Below, piece by piece: positions 28,601 to 37,576 of a stretch of DNA of 64,000 nucleotides (positions are counted from its first letter, which is position 1; the number at the start of each line of letters is the position of its first letter). The notes beneath the pieces are model-generated. The model had not been told where the DNA came from. It did no database searches and was given only the letters and a program-made list of their open reading frames with translations. The position numbers were made by a program, and so were the translations under genes. The stretch is from Flavobacterium sp. UGB4466. GTDB lineage: Bacteria > Bacteroidota > Bacteroidia > Flavobacteriales > Flavobacteriaceae. The stretch is taken from assembly GCF_903469665.1 (NCBI RefSeq), contig NZ_CAGKLC010000020.1, positions 1 to 64,000 of the forward strand, read 5' to 3'.

Positions 28601-30204
28601 ACGGAATTACAGTTTACCAGGAGCAGGTAATGCTTTTGTCACAATCGTTGGCTGATTTTACAAAAGGTGAAGCCGACGTTTTGCGTAAGGCGATGGGTAA
28701 GAAACAAAAGGACGTACTGGACAAAATGAAGCCTAAATTTGTGGAACAGGCCGCGAAAAAAGGGCATGATGCAAAAGTTCTGGAGAAAATCTGGAAAGAC
28801 TGGGAAGCCTTTGCGAGTTATGCCTTCAACAAGTCGCACTCGACCTGTTATGCCTGGATTGCTTATCAAACAGCCTACTTAAAAGCACATTATCCCGCAG
28901 AATATATGGCAGCGGTTCTTTCGAATAATATGAACGATATCAAACAAGTATCGTTTTTTATGGAAGAATGTAAACGAATGGGCTTGCAGGTTTTAGGACC
29001 CGATGTAAACGAATCCTATTATAAATTTACCGTAAACGATGAGTATGCAGTTCGTTTTGGAATGGGAGCGATTAAAGGAGTGGGTTCAGGAGCCGTAGCA
29101 ACTATCGTAGAAAACAGAAAAGACGGAAGATATAAATCGATTTTTGATTTAGCGAAACGTATTGATTTGCGTGCCGCCAATAAAAAAGCAATCGAAAACC
29201 TGGCGCTGGCAGGTGGTTTTGATTCCTTTGAAGGAACAACCAGAGCACAGTATTTTCATGATGATGGTGACGGAATTACATTTTATGAAAAAGCGATGCG
29301 TTACGGATCGAAGTTTCAGGAAAACGAAAACTCCTCACAGGTGAGTTTGTTTGGAGAAGCAAGTGAAGTGCAGATTGCAGAGCCTGTTGTGCCTCCTTGT
29401 GAAGACTGGAGTACCATGGAGAAACTGGCGAAGGAAAAAGAAGTAGTTGGGATTTATATTTCAGGACATCCTTTGGACGATTTCAGATTTGAGATGAAAT
29501 ACTTCTGCAATAACAAATTGGAATCCTTGAAAAGTATGAACGAGTTCGTGGGTAAAAATCTGAATTTTGCGGGAATCATAAACAATGTTCAGCATCGTGT
29601 GGCAAAAAATGGAAAAGGCTGGGCAGTTTTTAACTTAGAGGGGTATGACGAAAGTTACGAGTTCAAGATTTTTGGGGAAGAGTATTTAAAATTCCGTCAT
29701 TTTCTAATTCAGAATAATTTTGCTTTCATCAAAATACTAATAAAAGACGGTTGGGTAAATCATGATACCGGTAAGAAATCGGATCCAAGAATGCAATTTG
29801 TTGAAATAAGACAATTGCAGGACATTTTGGAAGCTTTTGCCAAAAAGCTCATTTTACTGTTAAACATAAAAGACCTTCAGACAGATTTTATTCATAGGTT
29901 AAGCCATTTGTTTAGCGAGAATAAAGGAGACAATTCAGTGACTTTTGAGATCATGGAATTAGAAAAAGTAAAGAGATTGGTTGAGGTCGAAACGCCAAAA
30001 GATTTTGAGGAAACTACTTTTGAAGAAGAGAATGACAGGGAAGATGATGGAATGGAAGAAACAAAGATTCAGGAAGTAAATGAAGTTGAGGAAATTAAGG
30101 TTGTAAACAAATTAACCATGCCAAGCCGCAGGTTAAAAATAAAAATCTCAACAGAGCTATTGATAGAATTGGAAAAAATGCAGGTGAATTTTAAGTTAAA
30201 TTAG
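25675..30204 (+). CDS. dnaE: DNA polymerase III alpha subunit with fused N-terminal 3'-5' exonuclease
   Basis: The 1509-residue replicative polymerase. Residues 1-205 are a DnaQ-like DEDD exonuclease (IFDTETTGLP at 4-13; a later HNATADVEAT supplies the His-Asp). A PHP domain begins near residue 262 (YAHLHNHTQFS). The palm has the catalytic motif PDIDIDFDD with Asp689, Asp691 and Asp693. A GPGRGSAAGS segment, helix-hairpin-helix and OB-fold parts follow. The extra exonuclease explains a length about 350 above E. coli DnaE; this fusion is the usual form in Bacteroidetes. Proofreading in cis is inferred. Confidence 0.96.
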   Translation: MYLIFDTETTGLPKRWDAPITDSDNWPRCIQIAWQLHDEMGQLIEHQDYLVKPDGFNIPYDAERIHGISTELADADGITLAEVLEKFNIALSKTKFIVGQNLGFDVNIMGAEFHRMGVDSPMSSMPVLDTCTEVTASLLKLPGGRGGRFKLPTLTELHEYLFNKPFAEAHNATADVEATTRCFLELIRREVFTKEELDVPKDYFKEFQSRNPQEFPLIGLKHINLKKASDKIREQLKALESVGQEPAVSHSDREDFKAAKYAHLHNHTQFSVLQSTIGVGNIVAATAKNGMPAVAMTDTGNMMGAFHFVSAVMNHNKGASAKNKALVEAGEEPTETEIKPIVGCEFNVCDNHLDKSKKDNGNQIVLLAKNKNGYHNLAKMSSIAFTNGFYYVPRIDRGIIEKYKEDIMVLSGNLYGEIPSKILNIGETQAEEALIWWKEQFGDDFYLEVMRHNQEDENRVNKTLIEFSKKHDVKLIATNNTYYLNKEDANAHDILLCVKDGEKQATPIGRGRGYRYGLPNQEYYYKSGEEMKKLFADLPDAIINIQEIVDKVEGYSLYRDVLLPKFDIPEEFVVAEDEADGGVRGENKYLRHLTMVGAKKRYGEITESIQERLDFELLTISNSGYPGYFLIVQDFIAEARNMDVSVGPGRGSAAGSAVAYCLGITNIDPIKYDLLFERFLNPDRVSMPDIDIDFDDEGRGRVMEYVINKYGQNQVAQIITYGKMATKSAIRDTARVLDLPLFEADRIAKLIPAMMPSKWNLARFISESEDEVKKALRSDEYDNVKELIAIANEEDLAGETIQQAKILEGSMRNTGIHACGVIITPSDITNFVPVTTAKDSDLYVTQFDNSVAESAGLLKMDFLGLKTLTLIKDTVKLVKYRNGIDLDPDTFPIDDVETYALFQRGETVGIFQYESPGMQKYMKDLKPTVFGDLIAMNALYRPGPLEYIPSFVRRKNGEEEIKYDLDACEEYLGETYGITVYQEQVMLLSQSLADFTKGEADVLRKAMGKKQKDVLDKMKPKFVEQAAKKGHDAKVLEKIWKDWEAFASYAFNKSHSTCYAWIAYQTAYLKAHYPAEYMAAVLSNNMNDIKQVSFFMEECKRMGLQVLGPDVNESYYKFTVNDEYAVRFGMGAIKGVGSGAVATIVENRKDGRYKSIFDLAKRIDLRAANKKAIENLALAGGFDSFEGTTRAQYFHDDGDGITFYEKAMRYGSKFQENENSSQVSLFGEASEVQIAEPVVPPCEDWSTMEKLAKEKEVVGIYISGHPLDDFRFEMKYFCNNKLESLKSMNEFVGKNLNFAGIINNVQHRVAKNGKGWAVFNLEGYDESYEFKIFGEEYLKFRHFLIQNNFAFIKILIKDGWVNHDTGKKSDPRMQFVEIRQLQDILEAFAKKLILLLNIKDLQTDFIHRLSHLFSENKGDNSVTFEIMELEKVKRLVEVETPKDFEETTFEEENDREDDGMEETKIQEVNEVEEIKVVNKLTMPSRRLKIKISTELLIELEKMQVNFKLN

Positions 30205-30350
30205 ATTTTAACAGTTAAAATTTAAAAGAATGCATTTTTTTTAAGTTAAAATTATGCATGCATAATAGTTTTTTAGTAATATTGCTCAAAATTACAACGA
30301 TTTCGTTCCAAGTCTAACAATACAAACCAGAAGATTATGTTAAAATAATC

Positions 30351-30358
30351 TATGTTTG
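30351..30358 (+). promoter_or_regulatory. TAnnTTTG box before the OmpW-like gene
   Basis: TATGTTTG 24 bases before the start codon fits the -7 element. No TTG lies at the expected upstream distance, so the match is partial. Confidence 0.35.
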
Positions 30359-30381
30359 TAAAAATTAATTAAATCAAAATT

Positions 30382-31350
30382 ATGAAAAAGAACCTATTTT
30401 TATTAGGGTTATTAGTTTGCTCTATGGCCACAATGGCGCAAACAGAAAAAGCAGATAAACCGGAAAGCTGGTATTTTAAATTGGGTGCATCTTATTTCAA
30501 CCAAACTGCTTCTACAGAATTTCCTGTTGTTGGAGGTCAATTGCCAAACAGAGATGTTTATGCAGGTACTTTAGCAAATAATAAATTAGCATCTAGAGAA
30601 AGTGTTACTGGGTCTTTTGGACAAGGTTTCAGAAGTGGAATTACTGCTGGTTATAGATTTTCAGCACGTTTAGGAGTTGAGATGTCAGCTAACTATTATG
30701 TAAGTAATGAAAAAACCATGTCACAAACGACTAACAGACTTATTTCATATAATCCAGCTACTAGTCCGGCAGCTACTTATGTAAGTTTTACAGCGAATGG
30801 AGAAATTAAAGCTTTTGATTTAGCACCAGCAATTGTGATGTTTTTAGGAGAAGCTCATGGTTTTGAACCATACACTAAAGTAGGAGTTATTGTTCCTGTT
30901 CATGGTACATTGGATATTAAAACGGATAGACAGTATACGACGTTTGTAGGAGCTAATCAAGTTGCTTCAACAAATGCTTTCTCAAAAGATGTAGTTAAGC
31001 CAAATCCAACAATCGGATTTATGGCATCTTTAGGTACCTCTTATAAATTAGGGAAACATATTTCTGCTTTCGCAGAATTGGAATACCGTAACTTTACAGT
31101 ACACGGAAAGACTAAAGAAACTACAATATATACTGAAAATGGTGTAGATAAATTAAATGAAACAACTGCTTTCAGAGCTGCTTCATATTCTGCAACTCAT
31201 ACTAAATATGTAGATCGTTTAGACGGAAACTCTAATAATAAGGAGTATAATCCATCAGGGTACGATTCTACTAAACCAATGAACGAATTAAGTTCTTATG
31301 TTGGAATTTCAGGTTTAGGACTGACTTTAGGTCTTAAATACAGCTTATAA
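30382..31350 (+). CDS. Outer-membrane beta-barrel protein (porin-like)
   Basis: A 322-residue outer-membrane protein. Signal peptide MKKNLFLLGLLVCSMATMAQ is cleaved after the AQ. The mature part alternates amphipathic strands ending in aromatic residues (WYFKLGASYF, SAFAELEYRNF, GLGLTLGLKYSL at the C-terminus), consistent with an 8-10-stranded OmpA/OmpW-type barrel. No OmpA peptidoglycan-binding domain is present. Probably abundant in the outer membrane; ligand unknown. It ends with a strong terminator. Confidence 0.85.
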   Translation: MKKNLFLLGLLVCSMATMAQTEKADKPESWYFKLGASYFNQTASTEFPVVGGQLPNRDVYAGTLANNKLASRESVTGSFGQGFRSGITAGYRFSARLGVEMSANYYVSNEKTMSQTTNRLISYNPATSPAATYVSFTANGEIKAFDLAPAIVMFLGEAHGFEPYTKVGVIVPVHGTLDIKTDRQYTTFVGANQVASTNAFSKDVVKPNPTIGFMASLGTSYKLGKHISAFAELEYRNFTVHGKTKETTIYTENGVDKLNETTAFRAASYSATHTKYVDRLDGNSNNKEYNPSGYDSTKPMNELSSYVGISGLGLTLGLKYSL

Positions 31351-31374
31351 TTTTATATAGTTTTAGTTTTTAGA

Positions 31375-31411
31375 AAAAGAGGATATTCATTGCGAATATC
31401 CTCTTTTTTTG
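31375..31411 (+). terminator. Rho-independent terminator
   Basis: AAAAGAGGATATTC (31375-31388) and GAATATCCTCTTTT (31394-31407) make a perfect 14-bp stem with a 5-base loop (ATTGC) followed by T residues. Terminates the porin-like gene. Confidence 0.92.
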
Positions 31412-31479
31412 TCCCCTGTCATTTCGATTTTTATCATAGAAATTGAAATGACAATATTGAGGTCAAGACTAATGATCGC

Positions 31480-31522
31480 AGAAAAAAATCTGCCAAATCT
31501 GCCAAATCTGCGTGAAACAAAA
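31480..31522. repeat. Copy of the CTGCGTGAAAC repeat family
   Basis: AATCTGCCAAATCTGC then CAAATCTGCGTGAAAC: a short tandem ending in the same CTGCGTGAAA block found near 32710, 58140 and 62265. It lies just past the stop of the oxidoreductase gene. Confidence 0.6.
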
Positions 31523-31534
31523 TGGGCTCGCTCT

Positions 31535-32527
31535 TTATCTAGAGTTTCTAAATTCTTTCAACACTTCATCGATAACCCAGGTTGTTCTGGCAGCAGAGGT
31601 TCCTTTTGATGGTGAGAAACCGTCTTTGCCTAAAATTTCAGCAACAACAGTTTCAACAAGTGGCAATTGAATGTGAAGCGGATTTTCGATCGTAATACTT
31701 TCTTTTTCACCATTTGCATACTGAATATGAATTGGGTCATTACCGAAGGTAGAGAACGAAATCTTTCCTTTGTCGCCTACAATATCAGTATTGTCGTAAC
31801 GTTCAAAACTGGCAAAATTCCATAAGCCGGTTCCGTGGATTCCATTTTCGAATAAAAATGACATCGAAACCGAATCTTCTGCCGGATAGGCTTTGAGCTG
31901 TGAACTCGCATGCCCGCGAACTGATTTAATCGGACCAAATACAAAATCAAGAAAATCTAAGGTATGACAAGCCAAATCGACAAATATTCCGCCACCGGAA
32001 ATGTGTGGTAAAACCGTCCAGGGTAAATTGATTTCGTCGTCGTAGCGCTTCTCAAACGGATGGTATAAAATACAATTTACATGTCTGACAGTTCCTATTT
32101 TACCTTGTTCTATAAGTTCTTTTATTTTCAGGAATCTTGGAAGGCTTCTTCTGTAATAAGCAACAAATAAAGGCACATTGTGTTCTTTACAAACGCTGAT
32201 CATTTCGTTGCATTCTTCAAAATTTAAAGCCATTGGTTTCTCTACGTAGACAGGTTTCCCGGCCTTGGCACATAAAATAGTATATTCTTTATGGGAAGAT
32301 GGAGGTGTAGCAATATAAACGGCATCAACTTCAGGATCATTAATTAAATCGATGGCGTTGGAGTACCATTTCGGAACATTATGACGTTTGGCATAGTCTT
32401 CGGCAAGAGCTGCGTCTCTGCGCATAACAGCAACTAAAGCTGAATTTGAAGCTTTCTGAAAAGCAGGACCGCTTTTAACTTCCGTTACATTTCCGCAACC
32501 TATAATTCCCCATTTTACAATTTTCAT
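31535..32527 (-). CDS. Gfo/Idh/MocA-family oxidoreductase
   Basis: A 330-residue NAD(P)-dependent dehydrogenase. The Rossmann start KWGIIGCGNVTEVKSGPAF binds the nucleotide, EKPMALNFEECNEM contains the conserved EKP catalytic-lysine motif, and the C-terminal domain has GGGIFVDLACHTLDFLDFVFG with the conserved His. Substrates of this family are sugars, inositol or related alcohols; which applies here is not visible. Flanking DNA is repeat-rich and gives no operon clue. Confidence 0.9.
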   Translation of the reverse strand: MKIVKWGIIGCGNVTEVKSGPAFQKASNSALVAVMRRDAALAEDYAKRHNVPKWYSNAIDLINDPEVDAVYIATPPSSHKEYTILCAKAGKPVYVEKPMALNFEECNEMISVCKEHNVPLFVAYYRRSLPRFLKIKELIEQGKIGTVRHVNCILYHPFEKRYDDEINLPWTVLPHISGGGIFVDLACHTLDFLDFVFGPIKSVRGHASSQLKAYPAEDSVSMSFLFENGIHGTGLWNFASFERYDNTDIVGDKGKISFSTFGNDPIHIQYANGEKESITIENPLHIQLPLVETVVAEILGKDGFSPSKGTSAARTTWVIDEVLKEFRNSR

Positions 32528-32616
32528 GTTTTAGATTTTAGTTTTTCAAATTTAGAAAGTTTGCCCTGAATTACACTAATTATTACTAATTCTTTGTGGT
32601 AAGAATAGTTGTTATG

Positions 32617-32850
32617 AATTATTTTTCACGCAGATTTAAAAGGATTTGAGCAGACACTCACAGATTTTTTTAAATTCAATTGGTTTGGATCTGCCTAAAT
32701 CTGCAATATCTGCGTGAAATAAAAATAAAGCCACGAATTCACGAATTATTTTTTCAAGCTATTTTTGAAAATATTGGAGCGGATACTCATTTTTTTAAAT
32801 TCAATTGGTTTGGATCTGCCTAAATCTGCAATATCTGCGTAAAAAAAAAG
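32617..32850. repeat. Intergenic repeat block with a 51-base perfect direct repeat
   Basis: A 51-base sequence occurs identically at 32665-32715 and 32790-32840 (seven T, AAATTCAATTGGTTTGG, then ATCTGCCTAAATCTGCAATA, then TCTGCGT). An inverted CACGCAGATTT copy lies at about 32628. Between the two copies is a CCACGAATTCACGAATT unit. The block fills the 379-base gap between the oxidoreductase and prolyl oligopeptidase genes; no gene is seen there. Confidence 0.9.
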
Positions 32851-32886
32851 CCACGAACTCACAAAATAATTCGTGAATTCGTGGCT
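32844..32886 (-). terminator. Terminator of the prolyl oligopeptidase gene (repeat-derived)
   Basis: On the minus strand GCCACGAATTCAC... pairs with ...GTGAGTTCGTGGC and is followed by nine T. The stem is built from the CCACGAATTCACGAATT repeat family, so a dispersed repeat appears to serve as a terminator. Confidence 0.8.
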
Positions 32887-32906
32887 AAAAAATTTAGCTT
32901 AGAGTA

Positions 32907-35015
32907 TTACTTTTTTGGTAAAGCTTTAAAGCCCATATTGTAAAGTGTAAACGCTTGAACATCTACATTCTCCTGAATGGTTGCGGCAACAGATTTTCCT
33001 GCACCGTGACCTGCTTTTACATCGATACGAATTAATACCGGATTTTCACCTGTTTGTTTCTCTTGCAGCTCAGCAGCAAATTTAAAACTGTGTGCAGGAA
33101 CCACACGGTCATCGTGATCACCTGTAGTTACCATAGTTGCAGGGTACTTAACGTCTTTTTTTACGTTTTGTACTGGTGAGTAACCTTTTAGGTATTCAAA
33201 CATTTCTTTGTTATCCTGTGCTGTTCCGTAATCGTAAGCCCAACCTGCACCGGCAGTAAAAGTATGGTAACGTAACATGTCCATTACACCAACAGCTGGT
33301 AAAGCAACTTTCATTAAATCAGGACGCTGTGTCATGGTCGCTCCCACTAATAAACCTCCGTTAGAACCTCCGCGAATAGCAAGGAAGTCTGAAGAAGTAT
33401 ATTTTTGTGCAATTAAATATTCGCCAGCCGCAATAAAATCGTCAAATACATTTTGTTTTTGCAATTTAGTTCCGGCATCATGCCATTTTTTACCGTATTC
33501 ACCACCACCTCTTAAATTGGCAACAGCATAAACGCCTCCGTTTTCTAACCAAACGGCATTTGCAATACTGAAACTTGGAGTTAAGCTAACGTTGAATCCA
33601 CCGTATCCATAAAGAATGGTTGGGTTTTTACCGTCTAATTTTAATCCTTTTTTATAAGTGATGATCATCGGAATTTTTGTTCCGTCTTTTGAAGTATAGA
33701 ACACTTGTTTTGATTCGTAATCCTCGCTTTTAAAATCAACTTTTGGTTTTTGATAGATTTCAGATTTACCTGATTTTGGTTCAAATGAATAGATCGTTCC
33801 GGGAGTAGTGTAATTGGTAAAGCTGTAGTATAATGTTTTATCCTCCTTTTTGGCTCCAAATCCACCGGCACTACCTACTGCAGGAAGTTTGATTTCACGG
33901 ATTAATTTTCCACTGTAATCGTATTGTTGTACAAATGAAACCGCGTCTTTGGTATAATTAGCAAAGAAGAATCCTCCACCAGTCGAAGGAGATAAAATGT
34001 CCTTAGTTTCTTTAATGAAATCTTTCCAGTTTTCAGGTTTCGGATTGCTGATATCAACGGTTACAACACGAGTGTTTGGTGCATTTAGGTCAGTTTCAAT
34101 AAATAATTTAGTTCCTTCATTCTCGATAATCTGATTGCTGCTGTTGAAATTGTCTACAATCGTTACAATAGGACTATTAGGTTTCGTTAAATCTTTGATA
34201 AACAACTCATTTCCGTAAGTAGAATTGGCTGCAGAAATTACCAGATATTTGTCGTCTTCTGTAACATATCCGCCAATATATCTGCGTTTTTGATCGGCTC
34301 CGTAAATCACTTTGTCTTCTTTTTGAGAAGTTCCCAGTTTGTGGAAATACAATTTATGCTGATCAGTTTTTGCTGATAATTCGCTTCCTTTTGGTTTGTC
34401 GTAACTAGAGTAATAAAAACCGTTGTTGCCATGCCATGAAACTCCGCTGAATTTTACGTCAACCAAAGTGTCTTCCAGAACTTTTTTCGTAATAGCATCA
34501 ATAATGATTACTTTTCTCCAGTCGCTTCCTCCTTCAGAAATAGCATAAGCCGCTTTTGATCCATCTTTCGAGAAGTTTAATCCTCCAAGAGAAGTGGTAC
34601 CGTCTTTAGAAAAAGTGTTCGGATCTAAGAAAACTTCTTCTTTACCGTCTTTTCCTTTTCTATAAACTACAGATTGATTCTGAAGTCCGTTGTTTTTAGA
34701 ATAGTAAGTAAATTTTCCTTCTACAAATGGAGCACTAATTTTTTCATAGTTCCATAATTTTTCCATACGCTTTTTAAGTTCATCGCGGAATGGAATTTTA
34801 TCTAAATAACCATAAGTTACTTCATTTTGAGCCTTTACCCAAGCTCCTGTTTCGGCCGATTTATCGTCTTCAAGCCAACGATACGGGTCGTTTACTTTAG
34901 TGTCAAAATACACATCAACCGTTTCGCCTTTTTTAGTTTGGGGATACTGAATTTTGCCTTGCCCGAACGAAATTCCTGCAGTTGTGATTGCCATTAGAAG
35001 AAATGTTTTTTTCAT
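32907..35015 (-). CDS. Prolyl oligopeptidase (S9A family), secreted
   Basis: A 702-residue serine peptidase that cleaves after proline in short peptides. Signal peptide MKKTFLLMAITTAGISFGQ exports it to the periplasm. N-terminal beta-propeller spans about 60-420; the alpha/beta-hydrolase domain has nucleophile Ser551 (RGGSNGG), Asp in GDHDDRVVP and His670 (KAGHGAG). Length matches flavobacterial prolyl endopeptidases such as that of Elizabethkingia meningoseptica. Probably single-gene, with a repeat-derived terminator. Confidence 0.94.
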   Translation of the reverse strand: MKKTFLLMAITTAGISFGQGKIQYPQTKKGETVDVYFDTKVNDPYRWLEDDKSAETGAWVKAQNEVTYGYLDKIPFRDELKKRMEKLWNYEKISAPFVEGKFTYYSKNNGLQNQSVVYRKGKDGKEEVFLDPNTFSKDGTTSLGGLNFSKDGSKAAYAISEGGSDWRKVIIIDAITKKVLEDTLVDVKFSGVSWHGNNGFYYSSYDKPKGSELSAKTDQHKLYFHKLGTSQKEDKVIYGADQKRRYIGGYVTEDDKYLVISAANSTYGNELFIKDLTKPNSPIVTIVDNFNSSNQIIENEGTKLFIETDLNAPNTRVVTVDISNPKPENWKDFIKETKDILSPSTGGGFFFANYTKDAVSFVQQYDYSGKLIREIKLPAVGSAGGFGAKKEDKTLYYSFTNYTTPGTIYSFEPKSGKSEIYQKPKVDFKSEDYESKQVFYTSKDGTKIPMIITYKKGLKLDGKNPTILYGYGGFNVSLTPSFSIANAVWLENGGVYAVANLRGGGEYGKKWHDAGTKLQKQNVFDDFIAAGEYLIAQKYTSSDFLAIRGGSNGGLLVGATMTQRPDLMKVALPAVGVMDMLRYHTFTAGAGWAYDYGTAQDNKEMFEYLKGYSPVQNVKKDVKYPATMVTTGDHDDRVVPAHSFKFAAELQEKQTGENPVLIRIDVKAGHGAGKSVAATIQENVDVQAFTLYNMGFKALPKK

Positions 35016-35071
35016 AATTTGTGTTTAACAGTTATAGCAAAAATAAAGTTTTTTGTGAGATGAGTAAGTAT

Positions 35072-35202
35072 TTAACCGCAAAGCACACAAAGATTTTTTC
35101 TAATTGGAGTCATTAGAAAACGCAAAGTTCACAAAGCTTTGCGAACTTTGCGTTTTGATAAACTTTGCTATGTATAAAAAGCTTTGCGCACTTTGCGGTT
35201 AA
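35072..35202. repeat. Nested inverted repeat upstream of prolyl oligopeptidase
   Basis: Outer arms 35072-35092 (TTAACCGCAAAGCACACAAAG) are approximated in inverse at 35182-35202, and an inner hairpin at 35117-35156 has arms AAAACGCAAAGTTC and GAACTTTGCGTTTT. The AAAGTTCACAAAG unit is repeated. Located between the TonB-receptor stop and the peptidase start; may act as terminator of the receptor gene. Confidence 0.8.
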
Positions 35203-35210
35203 ACTAAAAA

Positions 35211-37418
35211 TTATAAGTTGAAGTTAACTCCAAGAACAATATTTCGTCCTATGTTTGGTATACCGTCCGTTTTTAATCTTGACAGGTGAGCAATATATTT
35301 TTTATCCAATAAATTGTTTCCGTTTAAGTTAACATCAAAAGCATGTTTGCCTAGTTTTACTGTTCCACCAAAGCCTAAATTCACTAAAGTATATCCTTTT
35401 GAAGCAGTTTCAAAACCGCTTACATTATTTTGGCTAAAAGTAGAAGAAACATTTAGAGAAGCATAGCCTTCCTCAAACCAATTTTTGATTTTGAACTCAG
35501 TTCGTAAAGTATTATTCCAGTTATTAGCAGGAATTAAAGGCAGGTAATCATTGTTTTGTTTTTTACCGGTTACCGTTTCAAAACTGGTTTCAAAATGCAG
35601 CCAGTCCAGCGGATGAGGGTGAAAGTGTAAACCTGCTTCACCTCCGTATAATTTGGCGTCATTCTGAATATAAGCAAAAACATCGTTGTTATCACGTACT
35701 TCGCCTGTTGGTGAAGTGTAAATGTAGTTGTTCACATGATTGTAAAATCCGTTGATGAAAAACTCAAAATGGGTGTTTTTATATTCTAAGTTTAAATCGG
35801 TTTGAACGTTTTGCTCGTTTTTTAAAGTAGCATTTCCAACTTCATAACGGTTCGTTCCTTCGTGAACCCCGTTTGAAGTAAGCTCGGCTAAGTTTGGCGC
35901 TCTGAAACCTGTTGCTACATTCAGTCTCAGTGTTAAAGGTTCTGCAAGTTTGGTTTTATATCCCAAAGAAGCATTAAAACTGTCAAAGGAACGGTCTAAA
36001 GGCAGAAAATAACCTTCTTCACCTTCGGTACCGTGGGCTTCAGAAGTTACTTTTCGATTGTCAAAACGTAATCCGGCTTGTAAAACATTATTGTTCCATT
36101 CGTAATTTGCAGTTCCAAAAGCACCAAAGTCATTTGTGGTTGCATCCGGAATTAAATATTCTTCCCCGGAATTTTTATTAGTCTGATGCATTCCCTGAAC
36201 CCCAACAATCGTTTCAATTTTACCGAATTTTGGAAAATGATATTTGGCATTGTAATTAAAAGTATTCAGTTTCATATGAAGTGCAGCAACATTACTGTCT
36301 TCAAATTCACTTCTGTCATTCGCAATGTAACCTAAATCAACATCCAGTTTAGAGTTTTGAAAAAAGATCACATTGTTTAAACTCAATAAATGGCTGAAGA
36401 TTCCTTGTCTTGGGAACATCGTATTTTTGCTTGATGACTGCTCTGCGATTCCTTCTTCGGGAATACCAATGTCGAGCTTGTTGTAATTGTAACGTAAAAC
36501 ACTTGAGAAACTAGAGTTGCTATATCCAACTCCGGTTTTAAAATCGGTTTCATTATAACGGGTATTAGTTACACGATCACCGTCGGCAATTTTGTAATCA
36601 GAATGAGTGTTAAAGCTTCCTCTGGCTAAGAATTTCCAGTTGTCTGTTGAAGTTTTTAAGCCAATAGAAGAATTACTTCCCTGTGTATTGGTGAAATATT
36701 TTTGACTAAAATTAGCTTTGAAGGTATTCGCATCGGCAAATTTTTCAGGATTAAAATACAAAACACCGCCTAAAGCATCAGATCCGTATAATAAAGAAGC
36801 TGGCCCTTTGATTACTTCGACACTTTCTATTCCGGCATCGTTAAGTCCCAGACCATGTTCGTCTCCAAATTGTTGATTTTCGATACGAACTCCTTGTGAG
36901 TATACTAAAACACGATTTCCGCTTAAACCTCTAATAACCGGTTTTCCAATAGAAGTTCCGGTAGAAATTTGAGAAACCCCCGGAATAGTTGCCAGACCTT
37001 CGATTAAAGTTGAAGTTCCTTTTTGCTGTAAGGTTTTAATGCTTTCATGTTCTACTTTCATTACGTTTTGCGATTGCAATTTGTTGAAAGGAGTTGAAAC
37101 CACTACTTCATCCATTTCAAAAACAGATTCCGTAAGTGTAATGTCTAAAGTGTTTTCTTTTAATAGTTTAGAAATGGTCTTGCTTTGCGTAGTGTAACCT
37201 ATAATAGTGAAGGAAATTCGGAAACTTCCGTTTGGAAGATTCTTAAATTCGTATTTTCCGTTTTCATCTGTTGTTGTTCCTTTGTGTAGTTCAGCTGCAT
37301 AAACAGATACGCCGGCTAAGGGTTTGTTTTGAAGGTCGATAACAGTTCCCGATACCGAATTTTGAGCAGAAAGAATGCCCGTAAACCCTAAAATAAGGGC
37401 CAATATTAGTTTTTTCAT
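35211..37418 (-). CDS. TonB-dependent receptor
   Basis: A 735-residue outer-membrane transporter powered by TonB. Signal peptide MKKLILALILGFTGILSAQ; then a carboxypeptidase-regulatory-like domain (about 20-95, GTVIDLQNKPLAGVSVYAAE); a plug domain (about 115-230, GLSGNRVLVYSQGVRIENQQFGDEHG); and a 22-strand barrel ending in LGVNFNL. The plug resembles metal/siderophore receptors of the ZnuD/CirA type. The small His/Cys-rich membrane gene directly upstream suggests a metal cargo such as zinc or copper, by inference. Confidence 0.92.
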   Translation of the reverse strand: MKKLILALILGFTGILSAQNSVSGTVIDLQNKPLAGVSVYAAELHKGTTTDENGKYEFKNLPNGSFRISFTIIGYTTQSKTISKLLKENTLDITLTESVFEMDEVVVSTPFNKLQSQNVMKVEHESIKTLQQKGTSTLIEGLATIPGVSQISTGTSIGKPVIRGLSGNRVLVYSQGVRIENQQFGDEHGLGLNDAGIESVEVIKGPASLLYGSDALGGVLYFNPEKFADANTFKANFSQKYFTNTQGSNSSIGLKTSTDNWKFLARGSFNTHSDYKIADGDRVTNTRYNETDFKTGVGYSNSSFSSVLRYNYNKLDIGIPEEGIAEQSSSKNTMFPRQGIFSHLLSLNNVIFFQNSKLDVDLGYIANDRSEFEDSNVAALHMKLNTFNYNAKYHFPKFGKIETIVGVQGMHQTNKNSGEEYLIPDATTNDFGAFGTANYEWNNNVLQAGLRFDNRKVTSEAHGTEGEEGYFLPLDRSFDSFNASLGYKTKLAEPLTLRLNVATGFRAPNLAELTSNGVHEGTNRYEVGNATLKNEQNVQTDLNLEYKNTHFEFFINGFYNHVNNYIYTSPTGEVRDNNDVFAYIQNDAKLYGGEAGLHFHPHPLDWLHFETSFETVTGKKQNNDYLPLIPANNWNNTLRTEFKIKNWFEEGYASLNVSSTFSQNNVSGFETASKGYTLVNLGFGGTVKLGKHAFDVNLNGNNLLDKKYIAHLSRLKTDGIPNIGRNIVLGVNFNL

Positions 37419-37576
37419 TTGAAAATGATGCTATAGTTAATTGAATTTGTCTTCCAATCTGAAACTAAAATCAACGATGCAACCTGCCGAACCTGAAAGT
37501 TTCAGGATGGGGAAATTCACCAATTTTTTAGAATTAGATTAAAAAGAGTTTAAATGTATTTCGTGTGTTTCGAAAT

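Noticed and set aside
37480..37530. Segment with CCTGAAACTTTCAGG and nearby CTG/ACC words, considered as a TPP or cobalamin riboswitch before the TonB receptor
   Set aside because: The conserved THI-box or B12-box core could not be found in order on the correct strand; only a short hairpin is visible.
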